Positions 28,305-36,113 of a DNA stretch of 64,000 nt are shown here, in pieces. Position 1 is the stretch's first letter. The number at the start of each line of letters is the position of its first letter. This DNA is from Gallibacterium melopsittaci (GTDB taxonomy: Bacteria > Pseudomonadota > Gammaproteobacteria > Enterobacterales > Pasteurellaceae). The stretch is from the NCBI RefSeq assembly GCF_042433085.1, contig NZ_JBHLWA010000013.1, positions 1-64,000 of the forward strand, in the 5' to 3' direction. The translations under genes were made by a program, and so were the position numbers. The notes under the pieces were generated by a model. That model ran no database searches and was not told where the DNA came from. It was given only the letters and a program-made list of their open reading frames with translations.

Positions 28305-28583
28305 ATGACAAAGTCAGAATTAATTGAAAAGTTAGTTAATCGTCACCCGACTATGCCGATTAAACAAATTGAATGTTCAGTTAAAGAAATTCTAGAACAT
28401 CTCTCTGCTACCTTAGAAGATGGGGATCGTATTGAAATTCGCCGTTTTGGTAGTTTTGCTTTACGTTATCGCCAACCTCGTACTGGTCGTAATCCAAAAA
28501 CTGGCTCTCAAGTTAGCCTTGAAGCAAAATCAGTTCCGCACTTTAAAGCTGGTAAAGAATTGCGTGAACGTGTCGATAATTAA
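28305..28583 (+). CDS. ihfB: Integration host factor subunit beta
   Basis: A 92-aa HU/IHF-family DNA-bending protein. The beta-arm with the intercalating proline is in TGRNPKTG, and RRFGSF matches the family. The start MTKSELIEKL and AGAAGGAG ribosome site fit. With IhfA (not in the window) it forms the heterodimer that bends DNA at promoters and recombination sites. The rpsA-ihfB order is standard. Confidence 0.96.
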   Translation: MTKSELIEKLVNRHPTMPIKQIECSVKEILEHLSATLEDGDRIEIRRFGSFALRYRQPRTGRNPKTGSQVSLEAKSVPHFKAGKELRERVDN

Positions 28584-28610
28584 TTTATTATGATCTATTT
28601 TTTCTAGAAG

Positions 28611-28640
28611 GCTGTTAATTCATTCCAAATTAACAGCTTT
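28611..28640 (+). terminator. Terminator after ihfB
   Basis: GCTGTTAATT and AATTAACAGC form a 10-bp perfect stem with a 7-base loop, followed by TTTATC. It lies 27 bp after the ihfB stop. Confidence 0.8.
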
Positions 28641-28750
28641 ATCTTTATTTCTTTTCTTAATCACGTTTAAATTCAGAATTCCTCTATTATAGTTGAGCTA
28701 TTTTTGGCATAATGAACCATCTTCAAGTATGTTCATCCCCAGGAGGCAAC

Positions 28751-29047
28751 GTGAAATTAAAATATATTCTAACGCTCGTCGTTGTTATTGCTTTAATTAT
28801 TGTAGGCATTACAGTCGGTGCAAATAATGACCAAGTTATTGCAGTAAATTACATTATTGCAAAAAGTAATATTCAACTCTCCTCTCTCGTTGCAATTCTC
28901 TTTGGTTTCGGTTTTTTACTTGGTTGGTTAGTAACAGGCTTTTTCTACCTTAAATTAAAAATGAAGAATATTGCGTTAAATCGCCAAATTAAAAAACAAT
29001 TACAACAAATTAATGAGCTAATGACTGCAAGAGATAAAAACGCATAA
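28751..29047 (+). CDS. lapA: LPS-assembly protein A (LapA)
   Basis: Small inner-membrane protein (DUF1049) that works with LapB in controlling LPS synthesis. The GTG at 28751 is chosen as start because AGGAGG lies four bases upstream, and VKLKYILTLV then lines up with family N termini; the longer frame from 28712 would contain that ribosome site. The resulting 98 aa have two transmembrane helices (about residues 4-22 and 44-66), with the conserved GANNDQ and GFLLGWL, then a basic coiled-coil tail. The stop overlaps the lapB start (TAATG). Confidence 0.9.
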   Translation: MKLKYILTLVVVIALIIVGITVGANNDQVIAVNYIIAKSNIQLSSLVAILFGFGFLLGWLVTGFFYLKLKMKNIALNRQIKKQLQQINELMTARDKNA

Positions 29048-30234
29048 TGCTAGAACTTCTCTTTCTCCTTTTGCCTATTGCTGCTGCTTATGGTTGGTAC
29101 ATGGGGCATCGCAGTGCAAAAAAAGATCAAGAGGAAATTAGTAATAAATTATCCCGTGATTATATGACCGGGGTAAATTTTTTACTTTCAAATCAACAAG
29201 AAAAAGCAGTTGATCTTTTCTTGAAGATGCTAGAGAAGCAAGAATCTGAAAATGCTATCGATAATAGCTCACAATTTGAAGCTGAATTAACCTTAGGTAA
29301 TCTCTTCCGTTCTCGTGGTGAAGTTGATCGGGCTTTACGCATTCATCAAAACATCGATAATAATCCTAATTATACGTATGAACAAAAGCTACTCACCAAA
29401 CAACAACTTGCTAAAGACTTTATGTTTATTGGTTTTTTAGATCGTGCTGAAAAACTCTATCAAGAACTTAGCGAGGAACCAGATTATGCAGAAAATGCGT
29501 TACACGAATTAGCAAATATCTACCAACGAATGAAAGAATGGCATAAAGCGATTGAAGTTGGTGAACGTTATCGTAAATTAACGCAATCTGAAAATAATAT
29601 TGCTTTGTCACATTACTATTGCGAATTTGCTTTACAACAAGAACAAGAACAAAAAAACCGTCAACAAATTATTTCTTATTTAACCAAAGCTTTAATTGTG
29701 TCACCAAATTGTGTGCGTGCTTCAATGATTCTTGCCGAAGAATATGCACTACAAAATGATTATGAACAAGCTATTAAAACATTAGAACATATCGCTGAAC
29801 AAAATACCGCTTATGTCAGTGAGGCTCTACCCGCTTTAGTTGAGTATTATCAACATCTACCAACGCAGCTACATGAATTTGAACTTTTTTTAGTTCGCTT
29901 ACAACAGCAAAAAGCAAGTAGTGCAGTTGTCTTAACACTGACCCATTATATTGAACAAAAATCAGGTACAGCAATTGCTAAAGAGCATCTTTATCATCAA
30001 CTTGAAAAACAACCTACTATGCGAATTTTCCATCGTTTTATTCAATATCAAATTGATGAAGTTGAAGAAGGAAGTGGTAAAGAGAGCTTAAAACTGCTTT
30101 ACAATATTGTTGATGAACGCTTAAAACAGGGCTTTAAATACCGCTGTCATCATTGTGGATTTCAAAGTCATAAACTAATTTGGCAATGTCCATCTTGTCG
30201 CCATTGGGAAACCATTACCCCAATTGATAACTAA
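29047..30234 (+). CDS. lapB: LPS-assembly protein B (LapB), TPR protein
   Basis: LapB is tethered to the inner membrane by an N-terminal helix (residues 1-18). It presents TPR repeats that coordinate FtsH-dependent turnover of LpxC, so it sets LPS amount. The 395 aa show the helix, the TPR array (about residues 40-330) and a C-terminal rubredoxin-like zinc site CHHC...CPSC. lptD at the start of the window belongs to the same envelope pathway but is not linked to this operon. Confidence 0.95.
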   Translation: MLELLFLLLPIAAAYGWYMGHRSAKKDQEEISNKLSRDYMTGVNFLLSNQQEKAVDLFLKMLEKQESENAIDNSSQFEAELTLGNLFRSRGEVDRALRIHQNIDNNPNYTYEQKLLTKQQLAKDFMFIGFLDRAEKLYQELSEEPDYAENALHELANIYQRMKEWHKAIEVGERYRKLTQSENNIALSHYYCEFALQQEQEQKNRQQIISYLTKALIVSPNCVRASMILAEEYALQNDYEQAIKTLEHIAEQNTAYVSEALPALVEYYQHLPTQLHEFELFLVRLQQQKASSAVVLTLTHYIEQKSGTAIAKEHLYHQLEKQPTMRIFHRFIQYQIDEVEEGSGKESLKLLYNIVDERLKQGFKYRCHHCGFQSHKLIWQCPSCRHWETITPIDN

Positions 30235-30263
30235 ACTTAACCTTAAACATAATGAGGAAAATC

Positions 30264-30959
30264 ATGGAAAATAAAGTCATTGTTGCTTTAGATTACGAAA
30301 CTAGAAAAGAAGCGATGCAGCTTGTTGATCAACTAGATCCTAGTTTATGTCGCCTAAAAGTGGGCAAAGAAATGTTTACCACTTTAGGTACTGAATTTGT
30401 TAAAGAGTTACAAAAACGTCATTTTGATGTTTTTCTTGACCTTAAATTTCATGATATTCCAAATACTGTCGCTCGTGCAGTTCGTTCTGCTGCGGATCTA
30501 GGCGTTTGGATGGTTGATATGCATGCCAGTGGTGGTTTAAGAATGATGGAAGCTGCTAAAAAAATTCTTGAACCCTATGGTAAAGATGCACCAATTCTAA
30601 TTGCTATTACCGTTTTAACCAGTATGGAAGAAGCAGATTTATTACAAATTGGTGTGAATACTTCTCCTGAAGAACATGTTATTCGTTTAGCCCGTTTAAG
30701 CCAACGTGCAGGATTAGATGGTGTGGTTTGTTCGCCTCAAGAAGTGGAAATTCTTCGTCAACGTTGTGGCACCGACTTCAAATTAATTACACCTGGTATC
30801 CGTCCAGAAGGCAGTCAACTAGGCGACCAACGTCGTGTAATGACCCCTAAAGAGGCCATTGAAGCTGGTTCTGATTATTTAGTTATTGGTCGTCCAATTA
30901 CTCAAGCAGCAGATCCGATTGCAGTATTAAAACAAATTAATGCTTCTATTCAAGGGTAG
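30264..30959 (+). CDS. pyrF: Orotidine-5'-phosphate decarboxylase
   Basis: Last step of UMP synthesis. The 231-aa protein has the catalytic Lys/Asp network in FLDLKFHDIPNT and the phosphate loop VIGRPI. The ATG at 30264 (MENKVIVAL) with GAGGA upstream is preferred over an ATG at 30252 that overlaps the ribosome site. It lies 29 bp after lapB and 3 bp before yciH, the order conserved in E. coli. Confidence 0.96.
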   Translation: MENKVIVALDYETRKEAMQLVDQLDPSLCRLKVGKEMFTTLGTEFVKELQKRHFDVFLDLKFHDIPNTVARAVRSAADLGVWMVDMHASGGLRMMEAAKKILEPYGKDAPILIAITVLTSMEEADLLQIGVNTSPEEHVIRLARLSQRAGLDGVVCSPQEVEILRQRCGTDFKLITPGIRPEGSQLGDQRRVMTPKEAIEAGSDYLVIGRPITQAADPIAVLKQINASIQG

Positions 30960-30962
30960 TAT

Positions 30963-31283
30963 ATGTCAGAAAGTCAGCTTGTTTATTCAACCGAACTTGG
31001 TCGGATCAAACCTGAAAAAACTACGCCACAACATCCAAAAGGGGATGGTATTGTACGTATTCAACGCCAAACATCTGGACGAAAAGGGAAAGGAGTATGT
31101 GTAATTACTGGCTTAGATCTAGAGCCTGCTGCACTAACGCAACTTGCTTCTGAACTTAAAAAACGTTGTGGATGTGGAGGTTCAGCCAAGAATGGTACGA
31201 TAGAAATTCAAGGTGAAAATCGAGAACTCATTAAACAGCTGTTAGAAAGCAAAGGCTTTAAAGTCAAATTAGCTGGTGGTTAA
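30963..31283 (+). CDS. yciH: SUI1/eIF1-family protein YciH
   Basis: A 106-aa protein with the SUI1 fold of translation initiation factor eIF1; segments RKGKGVCVITGL and KKRCGCGGSAKNG are typical. E. coli YciH is reported to influence initiation fidelity; its exact role is unsettled. Last gene of lapA-lapB-pyrF-yciH, followed by a strong terminator. Confidence 0.93.
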   Translation: MSESQLVYSTELGRIKPEKTTPQHPKGDGIVRIQRQTSGRKGKGVCVITGLDLEPAALTQLASELKKRCGCGGSAKNGTIEIQGENRELIKQLLESKGFKVKLAGG

Positions 31284-31290
31284 GTCAAAT

Positions 31291-31339
31291 AACTCTCTCG
31301 TTACTTTCTATTTTTGAGCAAAAACGAGAGAGTTTTTTA
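31291..31339 (+). terminator. Terminator after yciH
   Basis: AACTCTCTCGTT and AACGAGAGAGTT form a 12-bp perfect stem with a 20-base loop, followed by TTTTATTTTT. Confidence 0.85.
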
Positions 31340-31378
31340 TTTTTAACGAAAAAATTAAATTTTAACCCTACTTTTTTT

Positions 31379-31394
31379 TGTGAATTATCGCTCA
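31379..31394. promoter_or_regulatory. Weak CRP-like half-site upstream of glpF
   Basis: TGTGAATTATCGCTCA has an intact left half-site and a poor right half, about 150 bp upstream of glpF. A -35-like TTGACA follows at 31422-31427. CRP control of glycerol genes is known in relatives; the site itself is weak. Confidence 0.3.
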
Positions 31395-31491
31395 TTTTTT
31401 AATAAAACTTACAATATTTTTTTGACAAACCTCTCATTTACGAAAAAACACACTTTACAAACATTCGATTTAGTCCTTAAATACACCTCAA

Positions 31492-31509
31492 ATGTTCGAT
31501 TATGAACAT
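31492..31509. promoter_or_regulatory. GlpR operator upstream of glpFK
   Basis: ATGTTCGATTATGAACAT is a near-perfect palindrome that matches the GlpR operator pattern (ATGTTCG with inverted GAACAT). It ends 37 bp before the glpF start, as expected for repression by the glycerol-3-phosphate repressor. Confidence 0.82.
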
Positions 31510-31546
31510 TAACTACTCTACTTTTTTACTTATCAAAGGAGTCTTT

Positions 31547-32353
31547 ATGGCACTTGATCGTTCACTTAAAGGACAATGTATCGCTGAATTTCTCGGTACT
31601 GCATTGTTAATATTTTTCGGTTGTGGTTGTGTTGCTGCAGCACGTGTTGCAGGTGCACAATTTGGTCTTTGGGAAATCAGTATTGTTTGGGGATTAGGGG
31701 TCGCCTTAGCAGTCTATCTGACTGCTGGCGTATCTGGTGCACATCTTAATCCTGCAGTTACGATCGCACTTTGGAAATTTGCTTGTTTTGATGGTAAAAA
31801 AGTAATTCCTTTTATCATTGCACAAGTTGCAGGTGGTTTTTTCGGTGCGGCAGTCGTCTATTTTCTCTATCGTGGTGTAATTATTGACTATGAAGCAAGT
31901 CAACATATCGTTCGTGGTTCAGTTGATAGTCTATTCACTGCAGGTATTTTCTCTACCTATCCTAATTCACATATCGATTTATTCACTGCAGCACTAGTTG
32001 AAATTACACTAACCGCAACATTAGTCGCATTAATCTTAGCATTGACTGATGATGGTAATGGTGTGCCTCGTGGTCCATTAGCTCCATTACTTATTGGTAT
32101 TTTAATTGCTGTACTCGGTGCAGCCATGGGCCCTCTAACTGGTTTTGCTATGAATCCAGCTCGTGACTTTGGTCCAAAACTCTTCGCTACACTTTTTGGT
32201 TGGGGTGAAATTGCTATGACAGGCGGTACTGCAATTCCTTATGCTTTAATTCCAATTATCTCACCAATCATTGGTGGCCTATTCGGTGCTTGGGGTTATC
32301 GCCATTTTATTAGTAACCACCTTCCTTGTAACAGCTGTAAAATTGATAACTAA
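31547..32353 (+). CDS. glpF: Glycerol uptake facilitator GlpF
   Basis: Aquaglyceroporin-family channel that lets glycerol cross the inner membrane down its gradient. The 268 aa contain six helices and both NPA half-helix motifs (SGAHLNPAVT and GFAMNPARD); the Asp after the second is the glyceroporin signature. The ATG at 31547 with AAAGGA upstream is used; the longer frame from 31502 overlaps the GlpR operator. It lies 24 bp before glpK, so trapped glycerol is phosphorylated directly. Confidence 0.96.
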   Translation: MALDRSLKGQCIAEFLGTALLIFFGCGCVAAARVAGAQFGLWEISIVWGLGVALAVYLTAGVSGAHLNPAVTIALWKFACFDGKKVIPFIIAQVAGGFFGAAVVYFLYRGVIIDYEASQHIVRGSVDSLFTAGIFSTYPNSHIDLFTAALVEITLTATLVALILALTDDGNGVPRGPLAPLLIGILIAVLGAAMGPLTGFAMNPARDFGPKLFATLFGWGEIAMTGGTAIPYALIPIISPIIGGLFGAWGYRHFISNHLPCNSCKIDN

Positions 32354-32377
32354 TTCTTCGTATAAAAGGTAACTATT

Positions 32378-33892
32378 ATGACAGATAAAAAATACATCAT
32401 CGCATTAGATCAAGGTACAACTAGTTCTCGTGCAGTACTACTCGATCATGATGCTAATATTGTTGGTATTGCCCAACGTGAATTTACGCAAATTTATCCA
32501 AAAGCTGGTTGGGTAGAACATGATCCAATGGAAATTTGGGCAACACAAAGTTCTACCTTAAATGAAGTGGTCGCTAAAACAGGTATTAGTTCCGATCAAA
32601 TTGCTGCCATCGGTATCACTAACCAACGTGAAACTACTATCGTCTGGGACAAAAATACAGGAAAACCTGTCTATAACGCTATTGTGTGGCAATGTCGCCG
32701 TACTGCTGATTTCTGCGATAAATTAAAAGCAGCTGGATATACTGACTATATTCGTAATACCACTGGTTTAGTCGTTGACCCCTACTTCTCTGGTACTAAA
32801 GTAAGATGGATTTTAGATAATGTTGAAGGTGCAAGAGAACAAGCTGAAAGAGGTGAACTTCTCTTCGGAACTGTGGATACTTGGCTCATTTGGAAATTAA
32901 CTCAAGGTCGTGTTCATGTTACCGATTATACCAACGCTTCTCGTACCATGATGTTTAATATTCATACCAAACAATGGGATGAAAAAATGTTGGAAATTTT
33001 AGGCGTTCCTCGTTCTATGTTACCAGAAGTGAAAAACTCTTCTGAAATCTACGGTCAAACCAATATCGGTGGTAAAGGTGGTATTCGTATTCCAATCGCA
33101 GGTATCGCTGGCGACCAACAAGCTGCATTATATGGTCATCTTTGTGTTAATTCAGGACAAGCTAAAAATACTTATGGTACAGGTTGTTTTATGCTAATGA
33201 ACACTGGTGATAAAGCGATTACTTCTAAAAATGGTCTATTAACAACTATCTGTTGTAATGCGAAAGGTGAGCCTGCTTATGCATTAGAAGGTTCTGTTTT
33301 CGTTGCTGGTGCGTCTATCCAATGGTTACGTGATGAATTAAAAATTGTTCATGATAGTTCAGATACCGAATACTTTGCACAAAAAGTTCCTGATTGTAAC
33401 GGTGTTTATGTGGTTCCTGCCTTTACTGGCTTAGGTGCACCTTATTGGGATCCGTATGCACGCGGAGTAATTGTTGGACTTTCTCGTGGCGCAAATCGTA
33501 ATCATATTGTTCGAGCCACACTTGAATCTATCGCTTACCAAACTCGTGATGTATTAGAAGCAATGCAATCAGACTCTGGTGAAAAATTACAAACACTACG
33601 TGTTGATGGTGGTGCAACAGCTAATAACTTCTTAATGCAGTTCCAAGCCGATATTCTTAATACCCAAGTAGAACGTCCAACCGTAAAAGAAGTTACCGCT
33701 TTAGGTGCTGCGTATCTCGCTGGTTTAGCAACAGGCTTTTGGCAAAATCTTGAAGAGCTTAGAAATAAAGCCTCTATCGAAAGAACCTTTACGCCAGATC
33801 ACGATGAAGCTAAACAACAACGTCGTTACAAAGGTTGGAAAAAAGCGGTTAAACGTGCATTAGAATGGGCGAAAGAGGACGATGAAGAATAG
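32378..33892 (+). CDS. glpK: Glycerol kinase
   Basis: FGGY-family kinase that makes glycerol-3-phosphate. The 504 aa match the family length, with ALDQGTTSSRA at the N-terminal phosphate loop, GITNQRETT, and the C-terminal ATP segment VDGGATANNFLMQ. It is co-transcribed with glpF. No obvious intrinsic terminator follows; the downstream region is a scar of mobile DNA. Confidence 0.97.
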   Translation: MTDKKYIIALDQGTTSSRAVLLDHDANIVGIAQREFTQIYPKAGWVEHDPMEIWATQSSTLNEVVAKTGISSDQIAAIGITNQRETTIVWDKNTGKPVYNAIVWQCRRTADFCDKLKAAGYTDYIRNTTGLVVDPYFSGTKVRWILDNVEGAREQAERGELLFGTVDTWLIWKLTQGRVHVTDYTNASRTMMFNIHTKQWDEKMLEILGVPRSMLPEVKNSSEIYGQTNIGGKGGIRIPIAGIAGDQQAALYGHLCVNSGQAKNTYGTGCFMLMNTGDKAITSKNGLLTTICCNAKGEPAYALEGSVFVAGASIQWLRDELKIVHDSSDTEYFAQKVPDCNGVYVVPAFTGLGAPYWDPYARGVIVGLSRGANRNHIVRATLESIAYQTRDVLEAMQSDSGEKLQTLRVDGGATANNFLMQFQADILNTQVERPTVKEVTALGAAYLAGLATGFWQNLEELRNKASIERTFTPDHDEAKQQRRYKGWKKAVKRALEWAKEDDEE

Positions 33893-33912
33893 GATAGAAT
33901 AAACCAAATCTT

Positions 33913-33965
33913 GATCTGTACCCTAAAAGTTGGACTAACTATCCCTCATTAAAAAGGTGCAGATC
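33913..33965. mobile_element. IS3-like inverted-repeat scar after glpK
   Basis: The segment begins GATCTGTACC and ends GGTGCAGATC, which are inverted copies with one mismatch. It continues as TGTACCCTAAAAGTTGGACT at 33917-33936, a pattern typical of IS3-family ends. No transposase lies between the two arms (about 33 bases). I read it as a solo end or a mini-insertion left by deletion. It lies directly downstream of glpK and overlaps the end of the RelE stump by two bases. Confidence 0.4.
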
Positions 33966-34110
33966 ATATTGTTTTGCGTGATAATGCTTTTTTATATATG
34001 TCTAAATTTTCTCTTTTTCCAACTGAAAGCACAATCACTGTTAGTTCATTTTCGTTTACGTCATAAACTAGGCGATAACCTGAAGAATGTAATTTTATTT
34101 TATAAAGTGT
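33964..34110 (-). pseudogene. C-terminal stump of a RelE-family toxin
   Basis: On the minus strand this encodes 48 residues and a stop. They match the last half of RelE toxins: YKIKL-SSGYRLVY, a VIVLSVGKRE strand, then IYKKAL at the C terminus. An in-frame TAA sits immediately upstream, and the N-terminal half, the start codon and any RelB-type antitoxin are absent. The mRNA-cleaving toxin is therefore not made. It lies against the IS3-like scar, which suggests deletion by insertion-sequence activity. Confidence 0.75.
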
Positions 34111-34329
34111 TTAAAATCCGTGTAATTTATCACTATGGATGTATAGTTACAAAATCATAAAAAAGAAATGTGAAAACTAACTCACATACTAATCTAATTT
34201 CAAGACTAGAGAGCATTCCACCAAAAACAAAACCACGCAAAAAGAACAAAATAAACAGAATGGATTTAGAAATTGCTTATTTAAGCTAGTGAACAATATA
34301 AACAAAAACGCTTGAAAAAATCTTTCTTC

Positions 34330-34419
34330 TGGCGGTGAGAGAGGGATTCGAACCCTCGATGCACTTTCGCACATACACACTTTCCAGGCGTGCTCCTTCA
34401 GCCTCTCGGACATCTCACC
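34330..34419 (-). tRNA. serW: tRNA-Ser(GGA)
   Basis: A 90-base gene on the minus strand with a 7-bp acceptor stem (GGTGAGA/TCTCACC), discriminator G and encoded CCA. It has an anticodon loop CTGGAAA (anticodon GGA, reading UCC and UCU), the long variable arm expected for serine tRNAs, and TTCGAATC in the T loop. It closely follows the E. coli tRNA-Ser(GGA). It stands alone beside the RelE/IS scar; tRNA genes are frequent integration sites, but no att duplication is visible. Confidence 0.95.
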
Positions 34420-34586
34420 AATAATCCCCTAATCAGGAAATTGCAATATATTCACTTTCCGATATTTCGTCAAGCATTTTTAAATTTTATTAAGTTTGAT
34501 ACTTCTTTAAACCACTAAAACGTAATGAATTTTGTTAATACAATATAGGATATGCTCAATTACTGTCATACCCTATATTTACCTAA
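34420..34586. other. Gap between tRNA-Ser and putP
   Basis: No coding region is visible. The tRNA promoter must lie in 34420-34470 on the minus strand. An imperfect hairpin at 34543-34579 (ATATAGGATATG against CATACCCTATAT, one mismatch) lies after the putP stop and could end putP transcription, though no long T run follows. Confidence 0.4.
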
Positions 34587-36092
34587 TTAGGCATTTTTTT
34601 GTGCATTAAATATTTCCACTACTGAATCAAATTTTTCAGCAACATCTGGTGCTACTGGTGCAAAAATTGATGAAGCAACAGTTACGGCTGAACAAGCTAA
34701 GAAACCAGGAATAATCTCATATAAATTAGCAATATCATTCCAATTTAATGTTTGCATTAGTGGTTTCCAAGCAACTACAGTTACCGCACCCGCTAGCATT
34801 CCCCATAATGCAGCATTTGAAGTGATGTTACGGTTAAACAATGACAAGATCACTAATGGTCCAAATGATGCACCAAAGCCAGCCCATGCATAAGAAACTA
34901 ATCCCATTACTTTAGAATTTGGATCTTGAGCAATTAACATTGCAATGGTAGCAATAACTAATACCATTGCTCGACCAACCCAAACAAGCTCTTTACTTGA
35001 AGCATTTTTACGTAAGAATCCATGATAAAAATCCTCTGTAATTGCTGCAGAACACATCAAAAACTGTGCAGATAAAGTACTCATAATGGCAGCTAAAATA
35101 GCAGATAAAACAATACCAACTACCCACGGATTAAAAATCGCTTTAGATACTTCAATAAAAACGGATTCCGCAGAATCTAGCATTACGCCTTTGACTTCAA
35201 AATAAGCCAAACCGAAATATCCAACCGCACAAGCACCACCAAGACAGAGAATCATCCAAGTAATACCGATCACTCTAGCTTTTTCTAAGGCTTTTACTGA
35301 ATTTGCCGCCATAAAACGAGCGAGAATATGTGGTTGACCAAAATAACCTAAGCCCCAAGAAAGTGCCGAAATAACACCAATTCCTGAAACGTTATACAGC
35401 CAATTTGAATATGGAATACCAGTTTGTTCCGCTTTCACCGCTAATGCTGCAGAAATTTCACCCCAACTAATATTCAATAGCACAATAACAGGTGCTAGTA
35501 ATAACGCAAAAATCATCAAAGAGGCTTGAATAGTATCACTCCATGAAATTGCTAAATACCCACCGATAAAGGTATAAGTAATTGTTGCAATTGCACCAAA
35601 AATTAGTGCTGTTCCATAATCAATTCCTAATAAACTTTGGAAAAGTTTTGCCCCTGCAACAACACCAGAAGCACAATAAATTGTAAAAAAGAACAAAATG
35701 ACTGAAGAAGAGATAATTTTCAATGATTTTGCACGGCGAGGGAAACGTACTGCAAAAAACTCTGGTAATGTCAATGCGTTACCATATTGTTCCGTGAAAA
35801 CACGCAAACGCCCAGCTACAATTTTATAGTTGAAATAAGCTCCTACGGTTAAGCCTACTGCAATCCAGGCTTCAGATAATCCAGTAACGAAAATAGCACC
35901 TGGTAAACCCAATAAAAGCCAACCAGACATATCTGATGCACCTGCAGACATTGCAGTAACAAAGCTACCCATTTTACGACCACCTAAAATATAGTCGTTA
36001 AAATTTTTCGTAGAATAATAGGCATAAACACCTATACCTAAAATGACAACAAGATATAAGGCAAAAGCCGTATAAATTTGATAGTTTTGCAT
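34587..36092 (-). CDS. putP: Sodium/proline symporter
   Basis: SSS-family transporter importing proline with Na+. The 501 aa contain about 12-13 hydrophobic helices; family segments include YYSTKNFNDYILGGR and MSAGASDMSGWLLLGLPG. It lies 21 bp after putA on the same strand, so the two form a putA-putP operon for proline use as carbon and nitrogen source. In E. coli the two genes are divergent, so the arrangement here differs. Confidence 0.95.
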   Translation of the reverse strand: MQNYQIYTAFALYLVVILGIGVYAYYSTKNFNDYILGGRKMGSFVTAMSAGASDMSGWLLLGLPGAIFVTGLSEAWIAVGLTVGAYFNYKIVAGRLRVFTEQYGNALTLPEFFAVRFPRRAKSLKIISSSVILFFFTIYCASGVVAGAKLFQSLLGIDYGTALIFGAIATITYTFIGGYLAISWSDTIQASLMIFALLLAPVIVLLNISWGEISAALAVKAEQTGIPYSNWLYNVSGIGVISALSWGLGYFGQPHILARFMAANSVKALEKARVIGITWMILCLGGACAVGYFGLAYFEVKGVMLDSAESVFIEVSKAIFNPWVVGIVLSAILAAIMSTLSAQFLMCSAAITEDFYHGFLRKNASSKELVWVGRAMVLVIATIAMLIAQDPNSKVMGLVSYAWAGFGASFGPLVILSLFNRNITSNAALWGMLAGAVTVVAWKPLMQTLNWNDIANLYEIIPGFLACSAVTVASSIFAPVAPDVAEKFDSVVEIFNAQKNA

Positions 36093-36113
36093 ATGTTCTT
36101 CCTGTGTTAGAAG

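Noticed and set aside
34189..34413. 74-codon minus-strand frame beginning MSERLKEHAWKV
   Set aside because: It is the translation of the tRNA-Ser gene and its 3' flank; its start lies inside the tRNA.
34330..34419. Integrated element at tRNA-Ser
   Set aside because: No integrase, no duplicated tRNA 3' end and no cargo genes are seen; only the RelE stump and an IS3-like end lie nearby.
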